A stretch of DNA of 64,000 nucleotides from Haliotis asinina (lineage: Eukaryota > Mollusca > Gastropoda > Lepetellida > Haliotidae): positions 39,889,753-39,953,752 of the forward strand of contig NC_090290.1 in the NCBI RefSeq assembly GCF_037392515.1. The letters run 5' to 3'. The notes under the pieces were generated by a model. The model made no database searches and was not told the DNA's origin. It worked only from the letters and a program-made list of their open reading frames with translations. Shown here piece by piece: positions 1 to 11,458 of the stretch. Both the position numbers and the translations under genes were made by a program. Positions within the stretch are counted from its first letter, which is position 1. Each line of letters starts with the position of its first letter.

Positions 1-59
1 TTGTCGGAGAGGCCTGAATATCGTATCCTTCATCTGTGCGTAATAGTTTGCAAATGTTT

Positions 60-357
60 ATAGCCAGTCGGACTAGCTACAAGATAATTCACTAGCCCAA
101 AAATTGAATGCAGACATGTGGTTTACAATTATTTTTTTTTAAAACTGCTAATACAATGAACCTTATTATCAAGTCATCATCTTGCATGCTTTAAAATTGT
201 ATTATAGCTTATAAAACAAATCCAATAGAGTGGTATGATTATAATAGGACCCAATATGAAATTCACTAGCCAGTCGGTCCAGTCGTAGAGATTTGTTGGC
301 CCTACTGGATTCTTACTAGCCACGGGCTGGTGGACTAGTGGCTATTTCGCACACTGT
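60..357 (-). repeat. Family D repeat (CACTAGCC-rich ends), copy 1
   Basis: Shares its ends, inverted, with 5700-6010: CACGGGCTGGTGGACTAGTG here against CACTGGCCCACTAGCCCGTG there, both next to a GTGCGAAATA-type edge. About 300 bp, function unknown; perhaps a mobile element. Confidence 0.45.
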
Positions 358-839
358 ACACACATCCCATGAACGAGTAATTCGATGTGTATCAAACTCA
401 ATCAGGCCGATCCGACACGCGAGATGACAACTACGACATCTCTCTGATACATGCCACGCCGTCTAGGTGTTGACCAAACTACATCTGATGTTGGGAAATG
501 TATCTCAAATGACTCAATCTAAAGACAGTCTCGAAGTCGCGTTATGCACTGATTACGTTACTACAGAAATTGGAATCGCATGTGTTTCATCGGTTCGGTC
601 TCAGCTAGTCGTTACATAAATTGAGTAATTATTCACCAAGCTATAGTTTGCTCAGCTGTGACCTTCAGATGGACCCTTACTCGGTGAATATATACTTCAA
701 TTCCTCATCCCTAATTCTTTAAACCCCATCCCGTCTGCATTTAAGGCTAGTACTTTTTGGTCCCGTGCCTAGCGGTCGGCATTACTTCGGTACAACAAGG
801 ACTAGTCCACTCTAAGTCGGAGTACTGTGTTCATATGTT

Positions 840-1024
840 AGTTGTTTGTCGCTGCACTCAGCAATCTTATACCTGGACCAGAAAATTGGGTGTTCAACAT
901 CATGTGTATCTATCTAGGCTGTCACCCATGTCTGTGAGCCTGTCCACTCGATCCCCTTAGTCGCCTTTCGCAACAAGCAAGGATTGCTGAAGATAAATTC
1001 TCACCTGGTTCTCCACGGGTATGT
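840..1024 (-). mobile_element. SINE-A, degraded copy
   Basis: Scattered matches: CACTCAGCAAT, CTGGACCAGA, then CGATCCCCTTAGTCGCC and GATTGCTGAAGA near the head end. Confidence 0.55.
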
Positions 1025-2836
1025 GGGATTCTCACATTCTATTGGTTTCATCGGCAACAGCGTCTACAGGTAATGCCAGACTGTCATGTGGAGCTTTACA
1101 CCTCACCTTGAAACATCTAACCTATAAAGAATCTGTCGTATCAGACACCTGAATGAATCAGCATGTCAGGCTCGGCAGCTCGGATAACGGCGTGCCTGTG
1201 TGACAGATTACTCAAAATATTGCTCATAATATTAACCAATAGTTCAGGGTATTTACCGGCCAGGAATGTGGCACATACTTGCTTATTAGTTTGTCTAAGG
1301 AACCTGTCATGTCTGTTCGAATCCTAGAATTGCTATAATTATGGTAATTGCTTATAACATTGACTTTGAGTATCTGCTTGGCCCCGTCCTATAGCTGGAA
1401 TATTGTACATACATGTACTTGTTTACAAACTACTTTTAGTGATGTTTAGAAACTGATATGATGAAGAGGAAAAATCTTAATGGAAGACAACTTCTTTACT
1501 GCAGTGGATACCGCGTTTCGGAATAGATGTTAACGCCGTTATCCGGCAAGTGATACATAGAGAATCTCACTCAAGTGTCTGCTGATATCAAATATATCAA
1601 CACGAGGTGATAAAATAACAAAGATATGATTGACATCAGTAGGGGGGACCACATGACAGTCTGCCACTAGACTTGCAATGCAGCGATGTCATAACACAGT
1701 GACGTCATCAAGTTAATGACGTCATGGCATTGTGTGGGCAATTTACAAAATCTACTGTCTACTGTCATCTCCTACGACATATTGTCTGATCTCACACAAG
1801 CGATATCTCCTATGGGACACAGTTTTGGATGATATATGATATCATGCACAAGAACATTTACATGAAGGATATTTGGAGTTCATACAGCTGAAGAGTTTGA
1901 TGTTCAATGTGATGACGGTGCTTATGTTTGTGAATAGACATAATAGCCATAAAGCCTAGTGAACAAAGAGTTATCATTTGATTGGTCTGGATTAGGTGAC
2001 GGTAAGCTTTAGGGATGTAATAACTTTGATCTCCGATCTCTGTTGATTGTCGGGTCTTTGATGTTGATTGCCTCAAAGAGTTTTCTTACCTTGTAGTCTA
2101 AGCGGTTGGCTTCAAGGATGTTAATGTTGTTTTAAGAGATGGGATAATTCTGACCATTATTGAAAAGGTCAAATACTTCATCGCTCTGGTCTGTCAGTCA
2201 GCATGTCACCATCACAGTAAATCCATCGCGTAATCTGAGACTTTCTGTAATCTTGCGGTATTCTGTAATCTTGCCTTGTAATTTTCATCCTTGTACATTG
2301 TCAACTGGTTACGTGATCAGGCTAGATGGGAGGAAAAAGAGTCTAACACTGGGGGGTTACTTTGAGCGCTTCGGGGAAATTAACAATACTGACAAGATGT
2401 GAACTTTACTCGACGTTAAGTTTAACCAGTCATTGGTGACTTTAAATTTAATTGATGTGCTACAGTTGAAGTAAAATGAAACTTGACAATATCTCTGTGT
2501 TGCCATTTTGTTCACTCACTTGGAAGAAATAATCAGGGAACGTCGAGAACGGTAATGTAAACTTTAGACTGTGTGTCGATAGATTTCTCTGAACTGTACA
2601 GGGACATTTCACAGTTGTTGTCTTGTGCTTGAAAAAACAACCGAACATGCAGTTCAAAAGAGCTCTTCAAATTATGTCTCGATCACTCGAAGAAGCAGAT
2701 TCGAGAGAGCGTTAAACGCTCAAGAGCAGTGAATGCAGTCAGTCATTGAGACCCTGAAACGAATTCATACAAGAAAGGCCATTCAAGTGGAGAATACCCT
2801 ATTTTCTGAAAATTTAGAAAGTCTCGATCTCCTTTT
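1025..2836. other. No gene seen
   Basis: AT-rich intergenic DNA. Short open frames here have no recognisable motif. A short SINE-A fragment (CCTATAGCTGGAATATTG) lies near 1389. Confidence 0.5.
1700..1724. promoter_or_regulatory. Two palindromic CRE-like sites
   Basis: TGACGTCA at 1700-1707 and 1717-1724. The octamer is the cAMP-response-element core; no gene start is visible nearby, so any function is unproven. Confidence 0.3.
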
Positions 2837-2837
2837 C

Positions 2838-2946
2838 ATTATTATATTATATTATATTATATTATATTATATTATATTATTATATTATATTATATTATAT
2901 TATATTATATTATATTATATTATATTATATTATATTATATTATATT
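2838..2946. repeat. (ATATT)n microsatellite
   Basis: About 22 copies of a 5-bp unit with one phase slip at 2880. Confidence 0.98.
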
Positions 2947-3365
2947 TTTTCTGTAAAATACTTTCATTTCAGATGATGTTAGTCTACGATGAATGTTACT
3001 TTGCCTGATCACTGAAATCAGTGATGAGACCAGGTGTTCGGGTAGCTTTAAATGATTGGAAGAAACTATACTGTTCTTATGAAATCGTTTTCCAGGCTGG
3101 TGACAAACCATTAGTCCACACAAAGAAATGTATTTAATATTCCGCGTTTGTCCTTTTGGCTGAAAGACACCGAGCGAAAAATAATGAGAATTTGCTACTC
3201 AGGAATCTTTTGAATGGGTGGATTTCTCATAATTGCCCGGCATTCAGAGGCTAATGACATGCTTACCCTTTTGCGAACACATGGTGATGTATTCCTGTAC
3301 AGTTCAAGATACTTGAACTTTCATTCCCAAAGGAATCCGTTAGGGCAAATACTAGTAATCGAAGC

Positions 3366-3484
3366 AGGGCCCTTATTCTCGAAACGTTTGCAGCCTCAAG
3401 AATTCTTTGATCGTTGCCAAGGTGTTAAGTCTTTGATTAAGAAGTTCGGAGGGATACGAGCGTTTCGAGACTATCTAGCTAGGT
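3366..3484. mobile_element. MITE-like element, GGGCCCTTATTCTCGAAACG family, copy 1
   Basis: Ends are inverted (TCTCGAAACG against CGTTTCGAGA) and the element matches 21695-21816 over its length. About 120 bp, non-coding. Confidence 0.65.
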
Positions 3485-3554
3485 TAGTATTTTCTGGCTT
3501 TGAAATAGCATATTTAATTGGTAAACATGTTAATAATGCCCTGTGAGAAGTGAT

Positions 3555-3772
3555 TTAGTGAGTTTAGTTTTACGCCACACCAAGCAATATTGTAGCTACA
3601 TGTATATGGCGACAGTTTGTAAATAATCGTGTCTGTACCAGACAATCCAGTGATCTGCAACAGGATCATCGATCCTGGGGTACGATGACATGTGTCTGAT
3701 GAGTCTGACCACCCTATCCCCTTTGTCGCCTCTTCGGACAAGCATTGGTTGAATCGATTATTTACAAACCCG
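3555..3772 (-). mobile_element. SINE-A copy
   Basis: Starts GAGTTTAGTTTTACGCC and runs through CCAGACAATCCAGTGATC to TTTGTCGCCTCTTCGGACAA. No clear target-site duplication. Confidence 0.85.
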
Positions 3773-3921
3773 TCTTCATGTGACTGAAATATTGCTGAGT
3801 CAAACAACAAAGGAAAAAAGGGAAAAAAATCTTTAACACTGACGTTAAAGACATTTCTCAAAGGGCAATATTCACCCTATTCACTCACTTTACCTATTAC
3901 ATATATGTGCGGCATAAAACT

Positions 3922-3966
3922 ACATTCACTCACTCACTCACTCACTCACCCACCCACTCACTCATC
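3922..3966. repeat. (CACT)n simple repeat
   Basis: About ten copies of CACT/CACC, like an orphan SINE tail. Confidence 0.8.
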
Positions 3967-4289
3967 CACCTCCATGCTTATTTGACGCAGCCAAAAAGAT
4001 CGTTATTGCCTCCCGATCAACTGCCAACGGTGACTTAGTAAATGTCACACACGGGGATGAATGTCAGATAGCAGACGTGCTCTCATTAGAGAGACACGCA
4101 GATGCTATATATTTCACCGTGATATCTCTAGTTGGCCCATGCTATTGTTCCAAGTTGATCCCTACTCTCACAGGCACAACTATATTTCCCGACAACTGTT
4201 GACAGTATGAGTGGTAGATGGTTGTTAGCCTGTACCAGAGACAAAAACAGCATCGGCTGACCGTTATTCTGTTATTACGAGTATGATCA

Positions 4290-4621
4290 GAAATAATCCC
4301 GAGTTCGTAAAAGTTCCCTTATCATCTCATGGACTCCTGTGTAGTGTTTACATCATCCGGAAGCATCACTGCCGTCTTTTGAATTTTATTGTGATATATT
4401 ATCGCAATGACGTCACACTAGAATTACGTCATAGATGAGGTCATATTTATTACCATACTATCAGAAATATCGTAAACCGTAAATCGTATCGAGTTCGTAA
4501 AGTTGCTATATCATCCCACGCACTCGTGTGTTTTGTTCACATCTTCAGCATCACTGACGTCATTCGAATCTTATTGTGATATATTGTCGGAATAACGTCA
4601 CACTAGAATGACGTCATAGAT
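4290..4621. repeat. Duplicated block with five CRE-like sites
   Basis: Two diverged tandem copies about 190 bp apart, each with GAGTTCGTAA, CATCACTG, TTATTGTGATATATT and CGTCACACTAGAAT. TGACGTCA occurs at 4408-4415, 4555-4562 and 4609-4616, with near matches (TACGTCA, TAACGTCA) at 4424 and 4593. Confidence 0.6.
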
Positions 4622-4624
4622 TTA

Positions 4625-5699
4625 AGACAAAATGTAATTTAAAAGAGGAACTGTGGCGGATGTAACACAGTAGCTTGTGTACACCGGACGTAGGTCACAG
4701 AGCTCCGTTTCTCGCCGTTTTCTGTGGGTTGTTGTGGCCGAGGGGTTTTCCTGTGTATCACACTTTATCATTTTAGACAGCTAAAAAAGGATTTACTTTC
4801 TGGATTTACCTTTAACAGGTACTTTCGAAAGGATATCACATGACACAGGGGGGCACCTGTCGCGTATGACGTGGCTTGGTATGCGCGGAATTGCCGACGC
4901 CCCCAGGATGTTTTATTTTCGTAAATTGACTATCGGTATGAACTCAGAGCCACTATTGTCTGTTTCGACTACTAATGAATAAACAGACACCTACAGCTGG
5001 CTTTCACAGACCCTTTGTCACAAGCATTCGGTCAAATCAAACCGCACTTTATTGTAAATATCTACAGGGTTTTTTTCCCATTGAAATTTTCAAATATTAT
5101 TGGATATGTTTGGCCAAATCTTTCTAATTTTATGCAAAAAATTATTACAAATAGTGGTTTTGTTCTTACTTTTCAGTATTTGTACCCCCGCGCACTTGTT
5201 TGAAGGGTGTTTTTGCTCTTTAAATCTAAAACAGCATGTCCTAAATCGTACTCGCTCAGTTTTGAAACCAGGGATAGCAGGTTCAAATTGTCGGCATCTG
5301 AAAGGTAAATTTGTAAACTAGAGTGAAGAATTTACTTATGAATAAAGTTAACTGCCTTTAAATTTCGCAATAATTATTTACGTATGCAATGAGAGAAAAA
5401 ATTAGAAGTGTTTGAAGTCCAATTTCCTTTTTATACAAATATACGTGCAACTAGCGTTCGAGTAGACGCCTACTGACTTTTCAATTTATCAAATGTGAAA
5501 CGTATTATCGCGACCTGTAGAATTAACCTGCTTCGAAGTTTCTTCAGTGGGATTAGACTCAAGACATTCTTCGTCAAACCATTCGCTTTTTACTTAAAAA
5601 ATATCACAGAAACTGTCTAGCAATAGTTGGTATCTTAAGTGTTCAGCGTCCTTCAATGTCCTTCTTGGACTCTGCGATAATGTTCACGTCACACAAGCA
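4625..5699. other. No gene seen
   Basis: Unique-looking AT-rich DNA; two overlapping open frames at 5015-5321 show no motif. Confidence 0.5.
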
Positions 5700-6010
5700 A
5701 CGTGCGAAATATTCACTGGCCCACTAGCCCGTGTCAAGCAAAAATCTAGTCGGGCCAGTAAATCTCCACAATCGCTGTCACTGGCCCGGCTGGTTAGTGA
5801 ATTTTCATGGTCTCATTTTGTAATTGTATCACTCTCTTCGAATTGTTACGTTGTAATACAGTTATACATCTCGCAAAATTATGGCCTGATAGAAATGTTC
5901 ATCATATTTGCAAGCTTAATTGTGAAAGGCCATTCTACATTCAGATTTCGGTTTGGTGAATTTATTTGTGGCCTATTAATTTTCAGGCATTGCTAGCCCG
6001 AGTGGCACAC
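5700..6010 (+). repeat. Family D repeat, copy 2
   Basis: Opposite orientation to 60-357. The ends are best conserved; the AT-rich middle has diverged. Confidence 0.45.
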
Positions 6011-6719
6011 TGCAGACAAGACTAGGATGACAGTGTATTAAGATCCACTGAACATTCACAGCATCTGTCATCTTGATGGTCAGCTGTAGTTAGTGTTGAT
6101 ATCTCTGATCGCACAAACCCGGAATGTCTATAAAGTCTCAGCTATGGCTAGCACTTCCAGACACATATCCTGGCTATTTTTCTGAGGAAGGGCAGTTTTG
6201 CATAACGTGTGTGCTAATAGATCCGGTGCTGGTTTCCGTGATTTCCTGTTTCCTGATCTCCGGAATTACAGAAACTCGTCACATGGGAGTGAAAGGAGAG
6301 CATCAGGTTTTCAATCACGCCCAGGCTGGTAATACGTCCAAATGCATCCTCCGAATCCCTCAGCAAGACATTCTTGAATAAAAACTTCTGAGAGCGTGGG
6401 TGCTTCTAACACTAACCTCATTATCGGCGGATGATACGTATTTAATTCAGACGTTCCAGGAACGAAATCATCAATATGTTAACGTCCAGTAAGCAGAACA
6501 CGAAGGTCAGAATTGTGTTAACACCATTTCAATGCCGCATTGTCCTTTCCGATTGGTTCTTCAGCAAACAGTTACAGTCACTATGTATACTATAGAACGT
6601 ATAGAACGTATTTATTATTTCTGAAAGAGGTCGTGCACTCATTACGACTGAACTACACACTGGCAGCGTTTCAGCGGCATGACACAATTCCTTTTCACAA
6701 TATGTATTAATATGTTGAT
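6011..6719. other. No gene seen
   Basis: An 85-codon open frame at 6124-6381 starts with ATG but shows no domain and no neighbouring exons; I see no support for it. Confidence 0.45.
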
Positions 6720-7036
6720 TAACCCTGCACCCAACAACATTCCAGCTACATAGCCAGACGATCCACTGATCAACAGCATGAGCATCGATCTTCGCAGTAG
6801 GGAGACAGCGTCATGTCAACCAAGTCAACGAGCCCGATGCCCCCATGCCGTTCGTCGACCAGCGTGAGTTGCTAGAGTCAGCGCGCCTGACGCCCCGATG
6901 CCTTTCTTTGACCGTCGTGGGTTGCTAGAGTCAGCAAAACTGACGCCCCGAAACCATTCGTCGACCATCGTGGGTAGCTAGAGTCAGCGAAACTGACGCT
7001 CCGATACCATTCATCAACCATGCAGCGTGGGTTGTT
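6720..7036 (-). mobile_element. SINE-A copy expanded by a 53-bp internal tandem repeat
   Basis: Begins as a normal antisense SINE-A (CATTCCAGCTACATAG, TGATCAACAGCATGAGCATC) and then repeats its AGTCAACGAGCC segment four times with a 53-bp period (starts 6823, 6876, 6929, 6982). Confidence 0.75.
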
Positions 7037-7050
7037 AAAGACCAATTCAA

Positions 7051-7270
7051 TGAGTGAGTGAGTGAGTGAGTTTAGTTTTACGCCGCACTCAGCAATATTA
7101 CAGCTATATGGCGGCGGTCTGTAAATAATCGAGTTTGGACCAGACAATCCAGTGATCAACAACATGAGCATCGATCTGCGCAATTGGGAACCGATGACAT
7201 GTGTCAACCAAGTCAGCGAGCCTGACCACCCGATCCCGTTAGTCGCCTCTTACGACAAGCTGAGTCGCCT
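7051..7270 (-). mobile_element. SINE-A, 5'-truncated insertion with target-site duplication
   Basis: Flanked by ACCAATTCAA at 7041-7050 and 7271-7280. The head part is missing, as in 5'-truncated retroposition. Confidence 0.95.
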
Positions 7271-7730
7271 ACCAATTCAACACGGTTTGATACTATAGAA
7301 CGGACAGTAAGAAAAAATAAAGATGAGGCAGTGAAATGAGGCGCCGCTGCAGTTTATCATACTCGTACTGTCTTCATGGTATCCCCGAATGATCTATACC
7401 ACCTTATTAATCACTGAAGATAGTCAGCTGCTAGGAAAGCCCCCTGCAATGCATAAAATACATAGAACGTCTTTGGCTGTACAAAGTTCACAAGATGACT
7501 ATACTGTGAGTTTATGTAGTCTCTTGTGACGTTACAACCTCAGTCTATTCGTTAATTAAGCGCTACCAATGCATGAAAAATAATTTCAACTAATAAAATT
7601 AAAATAATTCTCCTCCACATTTCGTAGTCACTGCATGATAAGTGATGTCACATGTGTCAATTGCTGCAGTTGATAAAACACCAGACATTATCTTACCAAC
7701 GGTTCCAGCATGACTGGCTAACCAACATAT

Positions 7731-7998
7731 GGGTGAGTGAGTTAAAATTAAACGTCACCTCGGCAGTATCACAGCCACGCCGTGACGAGAGCGGTTAACA
7801 CTGGAAAGGACTGTATGTATACTGTAAACAACTAGAATATCACAATTTGAATTAAAGCTAGTATGGCAAATTGAAACTAATATCACTGTTTGGACAATAT
7901 AATATAGAAACAGGCTATAGATCGCTAACAACAGAAAGTAGATCACCAGACTAGGGACCATGGGGACTTACAGTACCTTTACTACCTACTTGGACCCT
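7731..7998 (+). repeat. Family C repeat, copy 1
   Basis: Starts GGGTGAGTGAG and shares ACGTCACCTCGGCA.TATC.CAG and GTTTGAATTAAAGCTAGTATGG-like text with 23832-24090, and in reverse with 19440-19755. Probably a mobile element of about 260 bp. Confidence 0.6.
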
Positions 7999-9257
7999 TA
8001 TGTGGATTTACACCATACTATCAGCTGCTTTTGTAAAAAATATTAGCCACAATTAAAATACAAGAATATTACGTCTACAAGTCCATGTAAGTTTACCTTT
8101 ACTTCAAAAGTTTTGGCACTTTTGTACCCTCTCAGGAGGACAATATCCGACAAAAACGATGAACATACATAGGATATCTTTACAGCAAGATCACCAGTTT
8201 TATGAAAACACACAATGTTTAATGCTTTCCCGAATGATTAACTGAAGCAGTAACGAAACCTTACATTCATATTGTTTACATTAGGTCTTTATTGATACTT
8301 TCCAGTCTTGGTAGATGATTATTGACTCAGTTAAAATGGACAGTTGCTGAATCCAGTTCATCTCGACTACATTCGTGCCAACAAATGCGTCACCATCTAT
8401 AAATCTATCAGAGACGTGTGAGCATCTTCCTGTTTATTGATACTATTGTTGATTTGTATCTTTGAAGTTAAAAAACTTAAATCTCCCTCTGTAACAAAGT
8501 GATCGGGTCCAATAGAGACAGCAGAAAAGGTCAATTTTATACTCATTTCAAGATGTGGAATAGAAGATGGCGTTTGGGGTTGCAAGTCCTCAGGCAAGAT
8601 TAAACACGCAGGCAACTGTTTGATCAGATCGAACTTACAATCGTTTGGTGACATGTAACGACAAGTGAAGCATCAGAGCATAATGGTCCTTAGAATTGAA
8701 GGGTTTCATGACACCTTGTCAAGACATCTGTCAACCCAATGGAGCTATAACCCTTGCTCTGAACCAATTGGCATCCTCATGGTTGATGAAAGGCATCTAT
8801 TCTACACCCTGTTTTGAATTTGAAACTACTCTCAAAAATAAAACCTTCAAATATTTATTGTTTAACTTGATATGTAGTATAGTTAAGGCGCAAGAACATG
8901 AAGTATATCTTTTACAGATTCCAGGCATTCTGACGTTCAGAGTATGATGTTTATTTTTCCTTAAACCAGAAAAATGTATACAGATTCCAGTGTTCGTCAT
9001 GAACAGACGATGCATAAAAAGATATACAAAACCTTATTAATCGAGCAAAGTGTCCCAATGACAACCAGTCAAATATGATAGTTCATTAAATTCCTTGTAT
9101 GTATTGTGTCATATACACCGTCCGGTGAATAATTGACCTCCCTGACGTGGGTTTGTGACGATTACTGCCACGGTTTAAGATACGCTTATATGGTATCCTA
9201 ATAATTTAACATACTTTTTGTTGATTTAAGGCTCGCGGCTCGCATATTCGCCTTATA
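7999..9257. other. No gene seen
   Basis: Open frames on both strands are short and show no motif. Confidence 0.5.
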
Positions 9258-9379
9258 TACTGAACAGCAAAAGAAACCATAGTTTCGAAAAAATAAATCT
9301 CATAAAATAAGCATTCATGTTTATGAATTCTGTTAAAAAACTTGACTTGAAACAGTTGCGTTTCTTTTGATGTTCAGTA
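9258..9379. mobile_element. Tc1/mariner-type MITE, TACTGAACAGCAAAAGAAAC family, copy 1
   Basis: Terminal inverted repeats TACTGAACAGCAAAAGAAAC and its complement at 9379, flanked by TA. Two other copies at 37034 and 44721. Confidence 0.85.
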
Positions 9380-9892
9380 TATTATTTGTCGTCTTTATAT
9401 CTGTTGAGGGTTTATAAATAAAGTATCCTTTGAAATGTGACATATGAGAGTCACTGTGCTAAAAATTTAAAATTTATTTGAAACATATCCCTTTCTGGTT
9501 TGAACCTAAACGGATGTTATCAAGTATTCAGAACATTCTTGTTCTAGGAGGAATGGTGCTAGGAAACAGTAAACGAGCTTGTTGTGATTGAGTGCGCTTA
9601 GTCTGACTTGATGTTGACCGTGACGTATCTGATTTGGAACGTCTTGTACGCCGAAATAGATTACCAGCGCGAAGAATATACAATTATCAGTGCAGGTTAC
9701 ATATTAGGTTCCGAAAATGAACTATTGACGAATGTCATTCCACGGAGACGCTCAGTATTATCCCCATTAAAAGTTCCAGTATTCAGCGTGAAGCAATAGA
9801 TATCAGTTTGTTGTCTATCGACTCGTGAAGAATGGCTTGTAGCACGTACTGACTAGGTGATTATCTTTTATTTTCCATAGTTCGGTATTTGT

Positions 9893-10022
9893 TTAAGCCA
9901 TATTGTAGCGGTCTGTAAAACATCGAGTATTTGATATCATGAGCCGAGGAGTCCGAGAAAGTCCATCTGATCAGGTCTGTTGCATGTTATGGACAAGCAT
10001 CCTATCCTGCAACCCAATTCCT
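9893..10022 (-). mobile_element. SINE-A, very degraded
   Basis: Only CATATTGTAGCGGTCTGTAA, CATGAGC and GGACAAGCAT are recognisable. Confidence 0.35.
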
Positions 10023-10696
10023 ATCTAGTATAAGGCAAAATATTAAGGATATCTAGTTATTTTTATTCTATACGAAACGTTTACTGGACTGGACTTCTTC
10101 TTCATTGTATACCCAACGTTTTCTGGGGTCAACTCTTTGTTTATTCTCTACTAAACGTTTTCTGGGCCCAGAAACATTGTGTATTGAATAAAGAAGCTGA
10201 CATCTATAATATTTTGTCTTGCACTTGAATACCAACTTCCATATCCCTCTCAAGAACCCAATTCCCATCTAATTCCTAACGGAATATATTTCATTTGGTA
10301 AGGTCGTAAGCAATCCGACGTTGTCAAGCTCGATTTGTCGCTCTAAGGGAACAGTCATTAGGGCATGCGATGCATGCTGGTTTGATGCTGCAATACCAAG
10401 CTTTGCCTCTTATGTGTCTCCCGAAGCGGAATCTCTGAGTCTCTACACGGTGCATAATTAAAACATAATAAGTGGATGCTCTGGTTCATCGATCACTTGA
10501 GTGTAACAAACGCTATTTTCAGGATTACACTTTCTCAGTAAAGTACTGGTTCTAGCACCCCGTAAAACAAAAAAAAACAACAACATGAACTTGGCCACCA
10601 GCTTGTCAGTCTTCCTTGTTTCAGCATTATGTTTCCTCATTGTCGTGTTTGATTGTATGTCAGTAGATGAGTCCTGTATTCGTCGCTTCATAAAAT
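10023..10696. other. No gene seen; short imperfect repeat
   Basis: Near 10070-10165 an AAACGTTT(T)CTGG motif recurs three times about 40-50 bp apart. Nothing else recognised. Confidence 0.4.
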
Positions 10697-11119
10697 ATGG
10701 AATTTCCATGTTGTTATTGCCATAAATATGCAACAACTGATGCTAATAGTTCCCGTTTACATTTCCAGACTGTGACATCTCATCAGATCAGTGGTGACAG
10801 TGGTCTCGTTTGCCACATCCGGCTTCGATGGGAAGCACAGAATGAAACAGGAAGAACATTGTTGATATCGGACGTGGACGTAATCGAATCCGGCGTCAAA
10901 ACGGCCGAGACAGTGGAAATCGTGATATTTTGCCGCTATCGTGCCACCAAAGACCTGATCAGGACAACAGAGCCTCATTTATTCAAAGTTTTACGCTGTC
11001 AAAGATACATGTTCAAGTTAGCACTACGATGTGGCATGACTGTTATAGGCAATATCATCAACCTGCTGCCTCTAAAATTTAATGTCGACATCAAAAGGAG
11101 AATATATTTTTATGCTTAG
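10697..11119 (+). CDS. Unrecognised ORF of 140 residues upstream of the receptor
   Basis: An ATG-initiated open frame about 340 bases upstream of the receptor on the same strand. Its middle part (about 10770-10980) is visibly richer in G+C than the flanks, and TTTCCAG at 10764-10770 could be a splice acceptor, so the coding part may be an exon and not the whole ORF. The peptide has no signal peptide, no clear membrane segment and no motif that I recognise. It could be an exon of an unknown gene, a fragment of a mobile element, or chance. Confidence 0.2.
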   Translation: MEFPCCYCHKYATTDANSSRLHFQTVTSHQISGDSGLVCHIRLRWEAQNETGRTLLISDVDVIESGVKTAETVEIVIFCRYRATKDLIRTTEPHLFKVLRCQRYMFKLALRCGMTVIGNIINLLPLKFNVDIKRRIYFYA

Positions 11120-11435
11120 ACGGAATTTACAAATATCAAAACATGCTTCACTCATTAATGTAGGTATTACGGTTACACCATTCATGTAGCAAACATCCAT
11201 CTGTAATATTTTGACAGATGTGTCTAAAAGTATGTTTTGAAGCAGACACTATTAAACAGACTAGGCAATGAGAGAAGGATTACATGATGTTATCATGTCA
11301 CTATCTCTAGTTGGGTGTGTTTTGTAGGTGCATCTTTTACAATATTTCCCAACGTTAATGGTCATAATGTATGTATTCCAACCTTCCGGACCTCTTGTAT
11401 TCCAATTTGAAGCCTTTCATATTCGTCATCTTCAG

Positions 11436-11458
11436 GCTTGATAGATCTGCTTTACGAT
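11436..11458 (+). other. Likely 5' UTR part of the receptor exon after a splice acceptor
   Basis: A pyrimidine-rich run followed by TTCAG ends at 11435, 23 bases before the receptor ATG. This suggests that the coding exon starts at 11436 and that an upstream non-coding exon exists. The upstream exon was not identified. Confidence 0.4.

Noticed and set aside
2733..3008. 91-codon ORF over the (ATATT)n tract
   Set aside because: Low-complexity Ile/Tyr/Leu reading of a microsatellite.
6878..7207. 109-codon - strand ORF
   Set aside because: Runs through two SINE-A copies and a 53-bp repeat; similar frames occur in other SINE-A copies (for example 23211-23399).
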